The position numbers and the translations under genes are program-made. From the NCBI GenBank assembly GCA_041859875.1, contig JBFLFY010000016.1:1-49139 (forward strand): a stretch of DNA of 49,139 nucleotides. The letters are read 5' to 3'. This stretch comes from Thermocaproicibacter sp041859875 (lineage in GTDB: Bacteria > Bacillota > Clostridia > Oscillospirales > Acutalibacteraceae). Position 1 is the stretch's first letter; every line of letters starts with the position of its first letter. Shown one piece after another: positions 25,421-33,852 of this stretch. Below the pieces are notes generated by a model that worked only from the letters and a program-made list of their open reading frames with translations, had not been told where the DNA came from and made no database searches.

Positions 25421-25455
25421 AGGCAGTGCGATTCCAATGATCGCCTGCCTTTTTT
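25421..25455 (+). terminator. terminator of the murC unit
   Basis: AGGCAG-T-GCGAT pairs with ATCGC-CTGCCT around a 7-nt loop with one bulged T, then TTTTT. It is followed closely by the hsp20 control region. Confidence 0.88.
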
Positions 25456-25492
25456 GTTCCCTGTACCCCTTTTGCGACCTTTACTTTCAATT

Positions 25493-25519
25493 TTAGCACT
25501 CTATTTAATTGAGTGCTAA
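25493..25519. promoter_or_regulatory. CIRCE operator (HrcA binding site) of hsp20
   Basis: TTAGCACTC, nine bases, GAGTGCTAA is a perfect match to the CIRCE consensus. HrcA represses heat-shock genes from it and is released on protein stress. It lies about 140 bp upstream of hsp20. No clean promoter stands next to it: candidates are weak, the best -10 being TATACT at 25570-25575. Confidence 0.95.
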
Positions 25520-25585
25520 AATTAATAGTTTTGTAACAATTATTCTATTTTATATTCATATTCTGCCGATATACTAAAGGCGTTG

Positions 25586-25626
25586 AAAGAAACGAAGGCT
25601 TCACAGAAGGAAGCCAACGGTTTCCG
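25586..25626 (+). other. hairpins in the hsp20 5' leader
   Basis: GGCTTC (25597-25602) pairs with GAAGCC (25610-25615) around a 7-nt loop. Flanking GAAAC/GTTTC can extend it across an internal loop. The hairpin sits in the likely untranslated leader, upstream of the GGGGG ribosome site. It could stabilise the message. It does not obviously cover the ribosome site, so a thermosensor role is not supported. Confidence 0.35.
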
Positions 25627-25660
25627 GAAATAAATTTATCATACATTGGGGGTTTTTATT

Positions 25661-26092
25661 ATGTTTGATTTAATTCCTTTTGAACGCAGAAACGACAACC
25701 TGTTCGACGCATTTGACCGTATGGTGAACGAAAGCTTCTTCGGCGGAATGGATAGGCAGTTTGCCCCCTGCCGCACAGACATCATTGACCAGGGAGATCA
25801 ATACCTTTTGAAGGCAGACCTTCCGGGCTTTAAAAAAGAAGACATTAAAATTAACGTGCAGGGCGACGAGCTGAACATCTCCGCTGAACGCAAGGAAAGC
25901 AAAGATGACAAAGACAAGCAGGGCAATTACATCCGCCGCGAGCGCAGATATGACTCCTACAGCCGCAGCTTTGCACTTGACGGCATAGACGCAAGTAAAA
26001 TCAGTGCAAGCTACAATGATGGTGTTCTGGACTTACAACTTCCAAAGATTCCGGAAGCAAAGCCGGAAACCACTACCATTGAAATTAAATAA
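25661..26092 (+). CDS. small heat shock protein Hsp20
   Basis: This is a 143-residue alpha-crystallin-type chaperone that holds unfolding proteins. The short N-terminal arm MFDLIPFERR is followed by the crystallin domain (about 38-130: DQGDQYLLKADLPGFKKEDI, ending with the GVLDLQLPK motif) and a short C-terminal tail. The start is ATG 25661 with GGGGG 8 nt upstream. An in-frame TTG earlier overlaps the ribosome site. CIRCE upstream puts it in the HrcA regulon, and a strong terminator follows. Confidence 0.95.
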   Translation: MFDLIPFERRNDNLFDAFDRMVNESFFGGMDRQFAPCRTDIIDQGDQYLLKADLPGFKKEDIKINVQGDELNISAERKESKDDKDKQGNYIRRERRYDSYSRSFALDGIDASKISASYNDGVLDLQLPKIPEAKPETTTIEIK

Positions 26093-26103
26093 TTTCCACA
26101 CGC

Positions 26104-26155
26104 AAAGAAACCCGGGCGGCCTTCCCCTTTTGGAAGCCGCCCGGGTTTCTTTTTT
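26104..26155. terminator. hsp20 terminator, shared with bofA
   Basis: AAAGAAACCCGGGCGGC pairs with GCCGCCCGGGTTTCTTT (17 bp, 15-nt loop), with a T-run on the plus strand. The minus-strand tract is weaker but it also follows bofA. Confidence 0.92.
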
Positions 26156-26161
26156 GTGATT

Positions 26162-26434
26162 TTACCTGAAAATAAGGTTCAGCAGCAGGAGCAGCGTAAC
26201 GCCAGGAACTCCCGCCACTCCGGAAACACCGATGGTCAGTGGACTTATGGGAAGCATAACACCTGTAAACACACCCGCTACATCCACTGCAGCCAACGTA
26301 GCCAGCCCGGCAAGCACCCCACCTAGTGCGTGCCGAAACGGCCTTTCAGATTTCATGATTACCTGAATCGCCACCAGCAGAAGAAACACGCCGCAGATAC
26401 ACAGCACAAGCCATTGTTTCTGCAACAGCCACAC
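26162..26434 (-). CDS. bofA: pro-sigma-K processing inhibitor BofA family
   Basis: This is a 90-residue membrane protein with an N-terminal helix (WLVLCICGVFLLLVAIQVI) and hydrophobic segments ending with the BofA signature SPLTIGVSGVAGVPGVTLLL. In Bacillus, BofA holds the SpoIVFB protease inactive until the forespore signal, delaying sigma-K activation. The start is GTG 26434 with a moderate ribosome site. yaaL lies 18 bp upstream, as in the Bacillus recR-yaaL-bofA order. recR itself is not here. Confidence 0.88.
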   Translation of the reverse strand: MWLLQKQWLVLCICGVFLLLVAIQVIMKSERPFRHALGGVLAGLATLAAVDVAGVFTGVMLPISPLTIGVSGVAGVPGVTLLLLLNLIFR

Positions 26435-26452
26435 CCCGCTTTTCCGTTTGTT

Positions 26453-26710
26453 TTAGAAAGCAGCGCAGCTTACACCGCATTTTTTTGCTTCGCTCAGCAA
26501 GTAGCGGTAACGGGCCTGAAGTTCTTCGCGCTGAAAGATACAGGCGTCAATCAGGTCATTATTGCTCTCAAACTGAAACCAGCACTCGTTGTAAGCAAGC
26601 AGGCGGGAAACATCCTTGATTTCTGAAAGCAACTTTTCCTTATTGACTTTTTCTTCTTGCACATTTGCAGCGCATCCTGTACGCTGCAGCAGCTTCAGTA
26701 CAGATTCCAT
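26453..26710 (-). CDS. yaaL: YaaL-like DUF2508 protein
   Basis: This is an 85-residue, mostly helical cytoplasmic protein with a charged middle (KEKLLSEIKDVSRLLAYNEC, then ELQARYRYLLSEAKK), matching the DUF2508/YaaL family by length, pattern and its place before bofA. Four cysteines are scattered (residues near 13, 44, 57 and 78), without a clear metal motif. Its function is unknown. GGCGGAG lies about 9 nt before ATG 26710. Confidence 0.78.
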   Translation of the reverse strand: MESVLKLLQRTGCAANVQEEKVNKEKLLSEIKDVSRLLAYNECWFQFESNNDLIDACIFQREELQARYRYLLSEAKKCGVSCAAF

Positions 26711-26777
26711 ACTAACAACTCCGCCTTCCGGTTAATATTTATGTTAGTATGATGGACATATATTCCAGACAATATAC

Positions 26778-26805
26778 GAAAAGCGGCAATTTATTTTACG
26801 CCGCC
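26778..26805 (-). terminator. weak terminator at the end of rnr
   Basis: On the minus strand GGCGGC pairs with GCCGCT (one G-T) around TAAAATAAATT-like sequence that includes the rnr stop. TTTTC follows. The stem is short, so readthrough into yaaL-bofA is likely. Confidence 0.4.
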
Positions 26806-28920
26806 GTCATAGACAAAGTCAATTCTGCCGGAAGCTACGTCTGCAGCAGCAACCCGTATCCGAAGCGGACAGCCAATGGTTAGGCGGCTGCCAGTTCTGG
26901 CATCCACCTGCGAAATAACGCCATCGAAACGATAGTCCGAGTCCGGGAAGCTCTCCATCGGGACAAAGCCTTCCACCGAATTTTCAAGCTCCACAAAAAT
27001 TCCGCGCTGCGTAACGCCGCTTACTACGCCGTCATACTCCTCACCAATATGCTGCGTCATATACTCCGCCATATAGCAGTCTTCCGCGCTGCGCTCCGCT
27101 TCCATAGCGCGAATCTCTGCATCGGATGAAAGCTTTGCTGATTCCGCGGCAAATTCTCCAAACTGCTTCTCCATTTTTGAACAGTCTTTTGTTTTCAGCA
27201 TAGCAGACAGAATGCGGTGAATGGAAGTATCCGGGTAACGGCGGATGGGTGAAGTGAAGTGGCAGTAATCGGCAAGAGCCAGCCCAAAATGCCCCAGCGG
27301 CTGCACGTCGTACCGTGCCTTTGCCATGGTGCGCAGAAGCTGATGAGAAATAACTTTCTGTGCCGGCGTACCCTTTGCCTGTGCCATAATGTTCTGAAAA
27401 TCAGCCGGCGTAACTTTCCCGTCTTTTGATTTCAAAGGCTTTGAATCAAGGCCTACAGCATCCACAAGCTGCACCAGGGTTTTTACGCGCTCCGGATTCG
27501 GCTGCTCATGCACACGGTAAACGAACGGAATTCCTTTCGCCTTTGCCAGCATGGCTGCCGCACGGTTGGCAGTAATCATAAGGCTCTCTATCATCTGCTC
27601 TGCCGCCCCGCTTTGATGTGGCTTAACATCTACGCAGATGCCGTCTCCATTCAGCACAAACTCCGACTCCGTACTCTCCAAGTCGACCACGCCGCTTTCC
27701 GAACTGCGCTTTTGCAGAATGGAAGCAAGCTCACGCGCCGCATTCAGCGAACGGATGACCGGGTGATATTTTTGCCGCAGCTCCTTTTCCGCTTTCCCGC
27801 TGAAAATGCTGTTTACTTCGGAGTACACGCCACGCACTTTTGAGCAGATAACGGTTTTGCGAAAACGGTACGACGTGATATTCCCCTCTTTGTCAAGTTC
27901 AATCAAAGCGGAGAAAGTCAGTTTATCTTCCCCTGCGTTCAGCGAACAGGCGCCGTTTGAGAGGGACTTCGGAAGCATTGGAACAACGCGGTCGGCAAAG
28001 TAAACGGAAGTTCCGCGGCTGCGGGCATCCATATCAAGCGCGCCGTCCGGCTTGATATAATTTGAAACATCCGCAATATGCACACCGAGCTTAAAGCCGC
28101 CGTCGCGCTTTTTGCTGACGGAAATCGCATCGTCCAAATCTTTTGCACCCGCGCCGTCTATGGTGCAAATGGAAAGTTTGCGCAAATCAAGCCTGCCATG
28201 AAAATCTTCTTCCGTGACTTTTCTTGCTGCGGCTGCATCGGCCTCTGCCAGCGCCTCGGCAGAAAAATCGGAAACAATGCCGTATTCATCGAGAATAGCA
28301 TCGGCACAGATTTTTGCGCTTCCGGCCCTGCCGTAAATTTTGACAATCTCAGCTTCCATTTCAGAAGAATGTTCTCTGCGCCGTATTTTCGCCTGAACCT
28401 TGTCGCCGTCTTTCGCTTCGCCAAGGCCGGATTTTATCACCCGGATTCCATAGCGTATGGAGACATCCGGCAGGACTTCGGCTACGCCGTCTTCCATGTG
28501 CAGCGTACCCGTTACCAAGCGGCTGCTCTTCTGAATAATAGACTCAACTTCGGCACTTGGGCCTCTTTCACTGTCTTTTTTATGGAAAAGATTCACTCGG
28601 TCGCCCACGAAGGCATGGCAAAGCTTGTCCGCGTGAATATAAACATCCTCGCCGCTGTCGGCACGCGCAAAAGCAAACCCCCTGGAAAGAGAAATGACGG
28701 TCGCTTCCGTCTTTTCCGTGTTTGCGTTTCCGTGCGGAATACAAAACTTTTTTTTCTTATTTACATAAACTTTTCCGTCCGCCTTCAATTCATCCAGCGC
28801 ACGGAAAAACTCTTTTTTTTCGCCTTGCTTCATCCGGATATTCTGCATGATGGTATGGGCTGCCAAATTTTTCGGTGATTTCTGCAGACAATACAGAATC
28901 TTTTTTTTAATATCTTTCAA
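26791..28920 (-). CDS. rnr: ribonuclease R
   Basis: This is a 709-residue processive 3'-5' exoribonuclease for structured RNA. Order: an N-terminal helix-turn-helix-like region (1-60), cold-shock domains (about 65-215), the RNB catalytic domain (about 245-570, with IDGAGAKDLDDAISV carrying the metal Asp residues and VPMLPKSLSNGACSLN), and a C-terminal S1 domain ending RIDFVYDGG. The start is TTG 28920 with GGAGG about 6 nt upstream. It follows secG as in many Firmicutes, where smpB usually comes next. smpB is not here, and yaaL-bofA follows instead. Confidence 0.96.
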   Translation of the reverse strand: MKDIKKKILYCLQKSPKNLAAHTIMQNIRMKQGEKKEFFRALDELKADGKVYVNKKKKFCIPHGNANTEKTEATVISLSRGFAFARADSGEDVYIHADKLCHAFVGDRVNLFHKKDSERGPSAEVESIIQKSSRLVTGTLHMEDGVAEVLPDVSIRYGIRVIKSGLGEAKDGDKVQAKIRRREHSSEMEAEIVKIYGRAGSAKICADAILDEYGIVSDFSAEALAEADAAAARKVTEEDFHGRLDLRKLSICTIDGAGAKDLDDAISVSKKRDGGFKLGVHIADVSNYIKPDGALDMDARSRGTSVYFADRVVPMLPKSLSNGACSLNAGEDKLTFSALIELDKEGNITSYRFRKTVICSKVRGVYSEVNSIFSGKAEKELRQKYHPVIRSLNAARELASILQKRSSESGVVDLESTESEFVLNGDGICVDVKPHQSGAAEQMIESLMITANRAAAMLAKAKGIPFVYRVHEQPNPERVKTLVQLVDAVGLDSKPLKSKDGKVTPADFQNIMAQAKGTPAQKVISHQLLRTMAKARYDVQPLGHFGLALADYCHFTSPIRRYPDTSIHRILSAMLKTKDCSKMEKQFGEFAAESAKLSSDAEIRAMEAERSAEDCYMAEYMTQHIGEEYDGVVSGVTQRGIFVELENSVEGFVPMESFPDSDYRFDGVISQVDARTGSRLTIGCPLRIRVAAADVASGRIDFVYDGGVK

Positions 28921-28948
28921 AGTTTCCCTCCAAATTTCCCCGTAATGT

Positions 28949-28976
28949 GAAAAAAGCTCCGCCGGAAAGGCGGAGC
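28949..28976 (-). terminator. secG terminator
   Basis: GCTCCGCC, loop TTTCC, GGCGGAGC then TTTTTT on the minus strand, between secG and rnr. It probably attenuates rather than blocks transcription into rnr, because the rnr leader shows no promoter of its own. Confidence 0.9.
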
Positions 28977-28990
28977 GTACAAATTTTCTG

Positions 28991-29242
28991 TTACTTTATG
29001 AAAAAGAACATATACGCATTAATTAGAATAACCAGAACAAAAAAGCCGACTGCAATGATTTTCGTCCACCGGGCCAAAAAAGAATCAACAGACCGAGCCT
29101 GGTTTTTCGAAAGAAACGTATCGGCACCGCCGGTAATCACACCGACATTCTGCTGGTTACCTTCCTGCATCAGAACTATAATTGTAATAGCAACAGAAAA
29201 AATCATTAAAATGATTCCAAATATAATTTCTCCGACAGACAT
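28991..29242 (-). CDS. secG: preprotein translocase subunit SecG
   Basis: This 83-residue protein has two transmembrane helices (about 5-25 and 60-80) and the conserved loop MQEGNQQNVGVITGGADTFL. SecG helps the SecYEG channel move proteins. GGAGG lies close to ATG 29242. Confidence 0.95.
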   Translation of the reverse strand: MSVGEIIFGIILMIFSVAITIIVLMQEGNQQNVGVITGGADTFLSKNQARSVDSFLARWTKIIAVGFFVLVILINAYMFFFIK

Positions 29243-29286
29243 ATTTTACCTCCAAAATTAAAGACTATACCCATGCTTATAAAAGA

Positions 29287-29315
29287 ATAATAGCACAAAT
29301 GCAATGCCTTTGCAA
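29287..29315 (-). promoter_or_regulatory. secG promoter
   Basis: TTGCAA (29310-29315), 17 nt, TATTAT (29287-29292), preceded by TGC as an extended -10. Confidence 0.7.
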
Positions 29316-29381
29316 GGATTTTGCACACTTTCTTCCGCTTTTTCCGAATAGGCAGACCTTTTGCGGGCAATCTAAATCTTG

Positions 29382-29459
29382 AGCAGAAAAGCGAACGCGT
29401 TTGCCGCTTCTTCTGCTTCGCCGCGGAAAGGCTTTACGTCTTCTCCGCGGCGCTTTTTT
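29382..29459 (+). terminator. orphan rightward terminator with a second hairpin
   Basis: On the plus strand CGCCGCGGA (29419-29427) pairs with TCCGCGGCG (29444-29452), then C and TTTTTT (29454-29459), overlapping the parC stop. A second hairpin with AGCAGAA/TTCTGCT ends lies at 29382-29417. No rightward gene precedes it. On the minus strand, where parC ends, the stem has an A-run before it and no U-tract after it. It may end an antisense or small RNA, or may still help parC stop. Confidence 0.55.
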
Positions 29460-31686
29460 ATTCCAGTTTCAGCTGTTCGCCTTGCTCACTCTGCGCAGGG
29501 GAAGCACCAGCCGCCGGTATATTTTTACGGTAGCGGTCCGGCTTTTTCAGCATTCCTTCCTGGTAAAGACAAACCTTCAGCAGGTGTGCGTTTCGACGGA
29601 ACGTCATAACCGCCACACCCTGCGCGTCACGCGTGGCTTTGCTTTGCACGGCGCCGGTATGAACCAAAAGCATTTTTCCCTGTGTGGAAGTCAGCAAAAA
29701 CTCGCAGTCAGCATCAATTTTTTCGCAGCCGGCAAGCGGTGACTTTGCACTGTAGGCTTTCAGCAGCTTTTTACGGTTTGTTTTGGTTTGGTAGGCTGAA
29801 AGGTCAATTTTGGCTGCTTTTCCGTTTTCAAAGAAGAAAAGCATATACCCGGCATAGTCCGAAGTAACAGCCATATAAACGGGGCTTTCGTCCGCTTCCA
29901 TGCCAAGCTGAGCCGGAACGTATTCGCCAAGGACACTGGCTTTCGTGTCAGGGAAGTCAGAGGCCTTCGCTTTGTAAACGGTGCATTTGTCGGTAAAGAA
30001 CAGCAGCTCTGAAGTATTCTGCCCTTCCACATGCTGTATAACCTCATCGCCCTCTTTGAGTTTTTGGTCGTTGCTCATGCGCAGAGACTGCGGCGTTATT
30101 TTTTTGAAGTAGCCGTCCTTTGTAAAGAAGAGATTCACAGGGTAATCCGGAGTGTCGTCTTCTGGCAGCTCATCCAGTTCATTTTCATAGATTAGCATGG
30201 AGCGGCGCGGCTGGCCGTATTTTCGTGCGACATCTTCCAACTCCGCCAGAATAATCTTTCGGATTTTTTCATCGCTGCTGAGAATATCTTTCAGCTTCGC
30301 AATTTCTTTTTCCATCTGCTCCGTTTCAGCCGTACGCTTTAAAATATACTCGCGGTTCAGGTGGCGCAGTTTAATTTCCGCTACATACTCAGCCTGGCTG
30401 TTGTCAATGCCAAAACCAATCATCAGGTTTGGCACAACCTCGGATTCTTCGTCTGTTTTGCGGATAATGGCAACAGCTTTGTCAATATCCAGCAGAATCG
30501 CCTGCAGGCCCTTCAGAAGATGCAGTTTTTCCTGCAGGTTTTTCAAATCGAATTCCGTCCTGCGGCGCACACAGGTCATACGGAACTTTGTCCATTCGTT
30601 CAAAAGGCCGCGAACACCAAGGACTTTGGGGAATCCATTAATCAGCACGTTAAAGTTGCAGGAAAAGCTGTCTTCCAAGGGAGTCATGCGGAAAAGTTTC
30701 TGCATCAGACGGTCCGGGTCGGTTCCGCGCTTCAGGTCAATTGTTATTTTCAGGCCGGCCAAACCGGTTTCGTCACGAATATCAGAAATTTCGCGGAGTT
30801 TTCCCTGCTTTACGAGGTCTATGGTCTTTTCGATAATTGCTTCCACTGTCGTTGTAGGCGGAATCTGCGTAATATCAATACAGTTTGCATCGGAATCGTA
30901 GGAGTAGCGCGAACGCACATGAATGGAGCCGCGCCCTGTTTCATAAACTTTTTCAAGCTCCTGCCGGTTGTAGATAATCTGCCCGCCGCCCGGGAAATCC
31001 GGTGCGGGAAGCGTTGAAAGAATGTCGTGCTCCGGATTGCGGATATAGTCTGCGGCTGTGCGGCAGACTTCCGCAAGGTTAAACGGGCAGATGGAACTTG
31101 CCATACCAACCGCTATACCGGTGTTGGCATTGACCAGCACGGTGGGAAAAGTGGCTGGGAAAAGCCGCGGCTCTTTTGTAGTGTTGTCGTAATTGTCTAC
31201 GAAATCAACCGTATTTTTTTCAATGTCACGGAAAAGTTCCTGGCAAATTGGGTCCAGTTTTGCTTCGGTATAACGAGAAGCGGCGCAGGCCATGTCGCGC
31301 GAATAAGCTTTGCCGAAGTTTCCCTTGGAATCCACATATGGGTGAAGCAGCGCTTCATAGCCGCGGCTCAAGCGAACCATTGTGTCATAGATTGCGCTCT
31401 CGCCGTGTGGATTCAGCTTCATTGTCTGGCCGACGATGTTGGAACTTTTCGTCCGCACAGAACCAAGAAGCCCCATCTTGTACATAGTATAAAGCAATTT
31501 GCGGTGCGAAGGTTTAAAGCCATCGATTTCTGGAATGGCGCGCGACATAATAACGCTCACCGCGTACGGCATATAATTTGTTTCCAGCGTATCGGTAATC
31601 TGCTGCTGAACGACCTCTCCGGCGCCTTCTATAACGCCGTGGGCTTTCGGCTGACTGCCGGAACGCTGTGAAGATATTTTTTTCAT
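29458..31686 (-). CDS. parC: type II topoisomerase subunit A (ParC-like)
   Basis: This is a 742-residue DNA breakage-reunion subunit. The winged-helix core runs to about residue 460 with catalytic Tyr139 in AASRYTEAKL and the quinolone region HGESAIYD (Ser97, Asp101). A coiled-coil tower follows, then a beta-pinwheel-like C-terminal domain with degenerate repeats and no clear GyrA box, favouring topoisomerase IV over gyrase. The last 30 residues are polar. It is 39 bp downstream of the B subunit, so the pair forms an operon. Decatenation of sister chromosomes is the expected role. Confidence 0.9.
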   Translation of the reverse strand: MKKISSQRSGSQPKAHGVIEGAGEVVQQQITDTLETNYMPYAVSVIMSRAIPEIDGFKPSHRKLLYTMYKMGLLGSVRTKSSNIVGQTMKLNPHGESAIYDTMVRLSRGYEALLHPYVDSKGNFGKAYSRDMACAASRYTEAKLDPICQELFRDIEKNTVDFVDNYDNTTKEPRLFPATFPTVLVNANTGIAVGMASSICPFNLAEVCRTAADYIRNPEHDILSTLPAPDFPGGGQIIYNRQELEKVYETGRGSIHVRSRYSYDSDANCIDITQIPPTTTVEAIIEKTIDLVKQGKLREISDIRDETGLAGLKITIDLKRGTDPDRLMQKLFRMTPLEDSFSCNFNVLINGFPKVLGVRGLLNEWTKFRMTCVRRRTEFDLKNLQEKLHLLKGLQAILLDIDKAVAIIRKTDEESEVVPNLMIGFGIDNSQAEYVAEIKLRHLNREYILKRTAETEQMEKEIAKLKDILSSDEKIRKIILAELEDVARKYGQPRRSMLIYENELDELPEDDTPDYPVNLFFTKDGYFKKITPQSLRMSNDQKLKEGDEVIQHVEGQNTSELLFFTDKCTVYKAKASDFPDTKASVLGEYVPAQLGMEADESPVYMAVTSDYAGYMLFFFENGKAAKIDLSAYQTKTNRKKLLKAYSAKSPLAGCEKIDADCEFLLTSTQGKMLLVHTGAVQSKATRDAQGVAVMTFRRNAHLLKVCLYQEGMLKKPDRYRKNIPAAGASPAQSEQGEQLKLE

Positions 31687-31725
31687 TGTAATTTTCAGCC
31701 CCTAATTTCGGTATCTTGCATCACT

Positions 31726-33708
31726 TCAGCTCAAATCCGCAAGGTCAAGGTAGCGGAAGCCGTTTTCGGCAATATAATTTTTCCGGCCGTCCAGGTCGTC
31801 ACCCAGCAAAAGGCTGAAAGCATGAGCCGTACGTTCCGCCTCATCCGGCATTACCTGTATCAAACGGCGTGTGGCCGGGTTCATGGTGGTAAGGTTCATC
31901 ATATCCGGTTCATTTTCGCCAAGCCCTTTTGAACGCTGCATGGTATATTTTTTGCCTTCCAGTTTTTTCAGAAAATCGTCTTTTTCTTTTTCCGTATAAG
32001 CAAAATATGTTTCATCTTTCGCACGGATTTCAAAAAGCGGAGATTCCGCGATAAAAACTTTGCCCTCTTCAATCAGCGCTGGAGTCAGACGATACAGCAT
32101 CGTAAGCAGAAGTGTGCGAATCTGGTAGCCATCTACGTCGGCATCGGTGCAGAGAATAATTTTGTTCCAGCGCAGGGAATTCATGTCAAACGAAGAAAGG
32201 TCTTTGTTTGCTTTGGATTTTACCTGTACTCCGCAGCCAAGAACCTTAATGAGGTTCGTGATGATTTCGCTTTTGAAAATTTTATCATAATCCGCTTTCA
32301 GGCAGTTCAGAATTTTGCCGCGGATTGGCATAATTGCCTGAAAATTCGGGTCACGCGCCTGTTTGCAGGCACCGAGAGCGGAGTCGCCTTCCACAATGAA
32401 GATTTCCTTTTCACTCGTGTTGCGGCTGCGGCAGTCAACAAATTTCGGCACGCGGCTTGTTAAATCCATGTTGCCGGAAAGTTTCTTTTTCATGTTCAGA
32501 CGCGTTTTTTCCGCGTCTTCACGGCTGCGCTTGTTGACAAGCACCTGCCCGGCAATCTTGTCCGCATCGAGCGGATTTTCAATGAAATAAACTTCCAGCT
32601 GGTGGCGGAGAAATTCCGCCATGGCTTCCTGGATTCCTTTATTTGTAATGGCTTTTTTAGTCTGGTTTTCATAGGAAGTCCGGTTGGAAAAAGAGGAAAT
32701 AATTAGAATCAAGCAGTCCTGAACATCGTTAAATGTAATTTTGCTTTCGTTCTTGTTATACTTGTTCGTCTGCTTTAAATAGGCGTCAATCTGCGAAACA
32801 AACGCACTCCGGGCAGCTTTGTCCGGTGCGCCGCCATGCTCCAGCCAGCTGGAGTTGTGGTAATACTCAATACACGGACTGCGGTTGGAAAACGCAACCG
32901 CACAGTTGATTTTTATATTGTACTCCGGTTTGTCGGCCCGGTCGCGGGCACGGCGGTCTGCCTGCCAAAACTGAACCGGCGTCAAGGCGTCTTCCCCGGC
33001 AATTTCCTTCGCATGGTCCACAATGCCGTCATGGTACAGGAATTCCTGCTCCTCAAACTTTCCGTCTTCCGTCTGGTTCCGGAACAAAAAGCTGATACCG
33101 TCGTTTACAATGGCCTGCCGTTTCAAAACGTCGCAGTAATATTCTTTCGGGACGTGAATGTCTGTAAAAACCTGCAGGTCCGGCTTCCAGCGGATAGCCG
33201 TGCCGGTATCTTTGCCGGAATACGGTTCTTTCTGCAGGCCGCCTATGTTCTCACCATGCTCGAAATGCAGCTTATACCGTGCTCCATCGCGGTGGATTTC
33301 CACATCCATGTATTCAGAAGAATACTGCGTGGAACAAAGGCCCAGGCCATTCAGGCCAAGAGAATACTCATAGCTTTCATCGGCGTCGTTGTTATACTTG
33401 CCGCCGGCATAAAGTTCGCAGAAAACAAGTTCCCAGTTCCAGCGCTCCTCCGAATGGTTATACTCTACTGGAATACCGCGGGCATGATCCTGCACCTCCA
33501 CGGAATCATCGCAAAAGCGTGTTATGACAATTTGCTTGCCAAAGCCTTCACGCGCTTCATCAATGGAATTCGATATAATTTCAAGGATTGAGTGTTCACA
33601 GCCTTCAAGGCCGTCTGAACCGAAAATAACCGCAGGTCTGCGGCGTACCCGGTCCGCGCCTTTTAAAGCCGAAATACTCTCGTTTCCATATTCTTTTTTT
33701 GATGCCAT
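31726..33708 (-). CDS. parE: type II topoisomerase subunit B (ParE-like)
   Basis: This is a 660-residue ATPase subunit. The GHKL pocket has EIISNSIDEAREG (near 42-54) and DHARGIP. The TOPRIM domain begins VEGDSALGACKQ (near 435) and has CTDADVDGYQIRTL (near 521), where most relatives have AH rather than YQ after DVDG. I start at ATG 33708 with GGAGGAG just upstream. The open frame continues upstream only as non-conserved sequence. It lies downstream of ftsH across a terminator and is paired with parC. Confidence 0.9.
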   Translation of the reverse strand: MASKKEYGNESISALKGADRVRRRPAVIFGSDGLEGCEHSILEIISNSIDEAREGFGKQIVITRFCDDSVEVQDHARGIPVEYNHSEERWNWELVFCELYAGGKYNNDADESYEYSLGLNGLGLCSTQYSSEYMDVEIHRDGARYKLHFEHGENIGGLQKEPYSGKDTGTAIRWKPDLQVFTDIHVPKEYYCDVLKRQAIVNDGISFLFRNQTEDGKFEEQEFLYHDGIVDHAKEIAGEDALTPVQFWQADRRARDRADKPEYNIKINCAVAFSNRSPCIEYYHNSSWLEHGGAPDKAARSAFVSQIDAYLKQTNKYNKNESKITFNDVQDCLILIISSFSNRTSYENQTKKAITNKGIQEAMAEFLRHQLEVYFIENPLDADKIAGQVLVNKRSREDAEKTRLNMKKKLSGNMDLTSRVPKFVDCRSRNTSEKEIFIVEGDSALGACKQARDPNFQAIMPIRGKILNCLKADYDKIFKSEIITNLIKVLGCGVQVKSKANKDLSSFDMNSLRWNKIILCTDADVDGYQIRTLLLTMLYRLTPALIEEGKVFIAESPLFEIRAKDETYFAYTEKEKDDFLKKLEGKKYTMQRSKGLGENEPDMMNLTTMNPATRRLIQVMPDEAERTAHAFSLLLGDDLDGRKNYIAENGFRYLDLADLS

Positions 33709-33801
33709 ATTTTCTCCTCCGCTGGGATATAAAATAGCCGAACCACCCTGCCGTTTCATTAAAGCGGCGGGGCAATGCGGGACAAAATGAAAATGCGCAA
33801 C

Positions 33802-33832
33802 AAAAAGGGAATGTCGCTGCATTCCCTTTTTT
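33802..33832. terminator. ftsH terminator
   Basis: AAAAAGGGAATG, loop TCGCTG, CATTCCCTTTTT: a perfect 12-bp stem, U-rich on both strands. It separates ftsH from parE. Confidence 0.92.
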
Positions 33833-33852
33833 GAATCAATATTATTCTACGA

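Noticed and set aside
25586..25626. hsp20 leader hairpins as an RNA thermometer
   Set aside because: The stems do not pair with the GGGGG ribosome site, and CIRCE already explains heat control.
33709..33822. Upstream extension of parE by 38 codons
   Set aside because: It overlaps the ftsH terminator and the parE ribosome site (GGAGGAG). The conserved start is ATG 33708.
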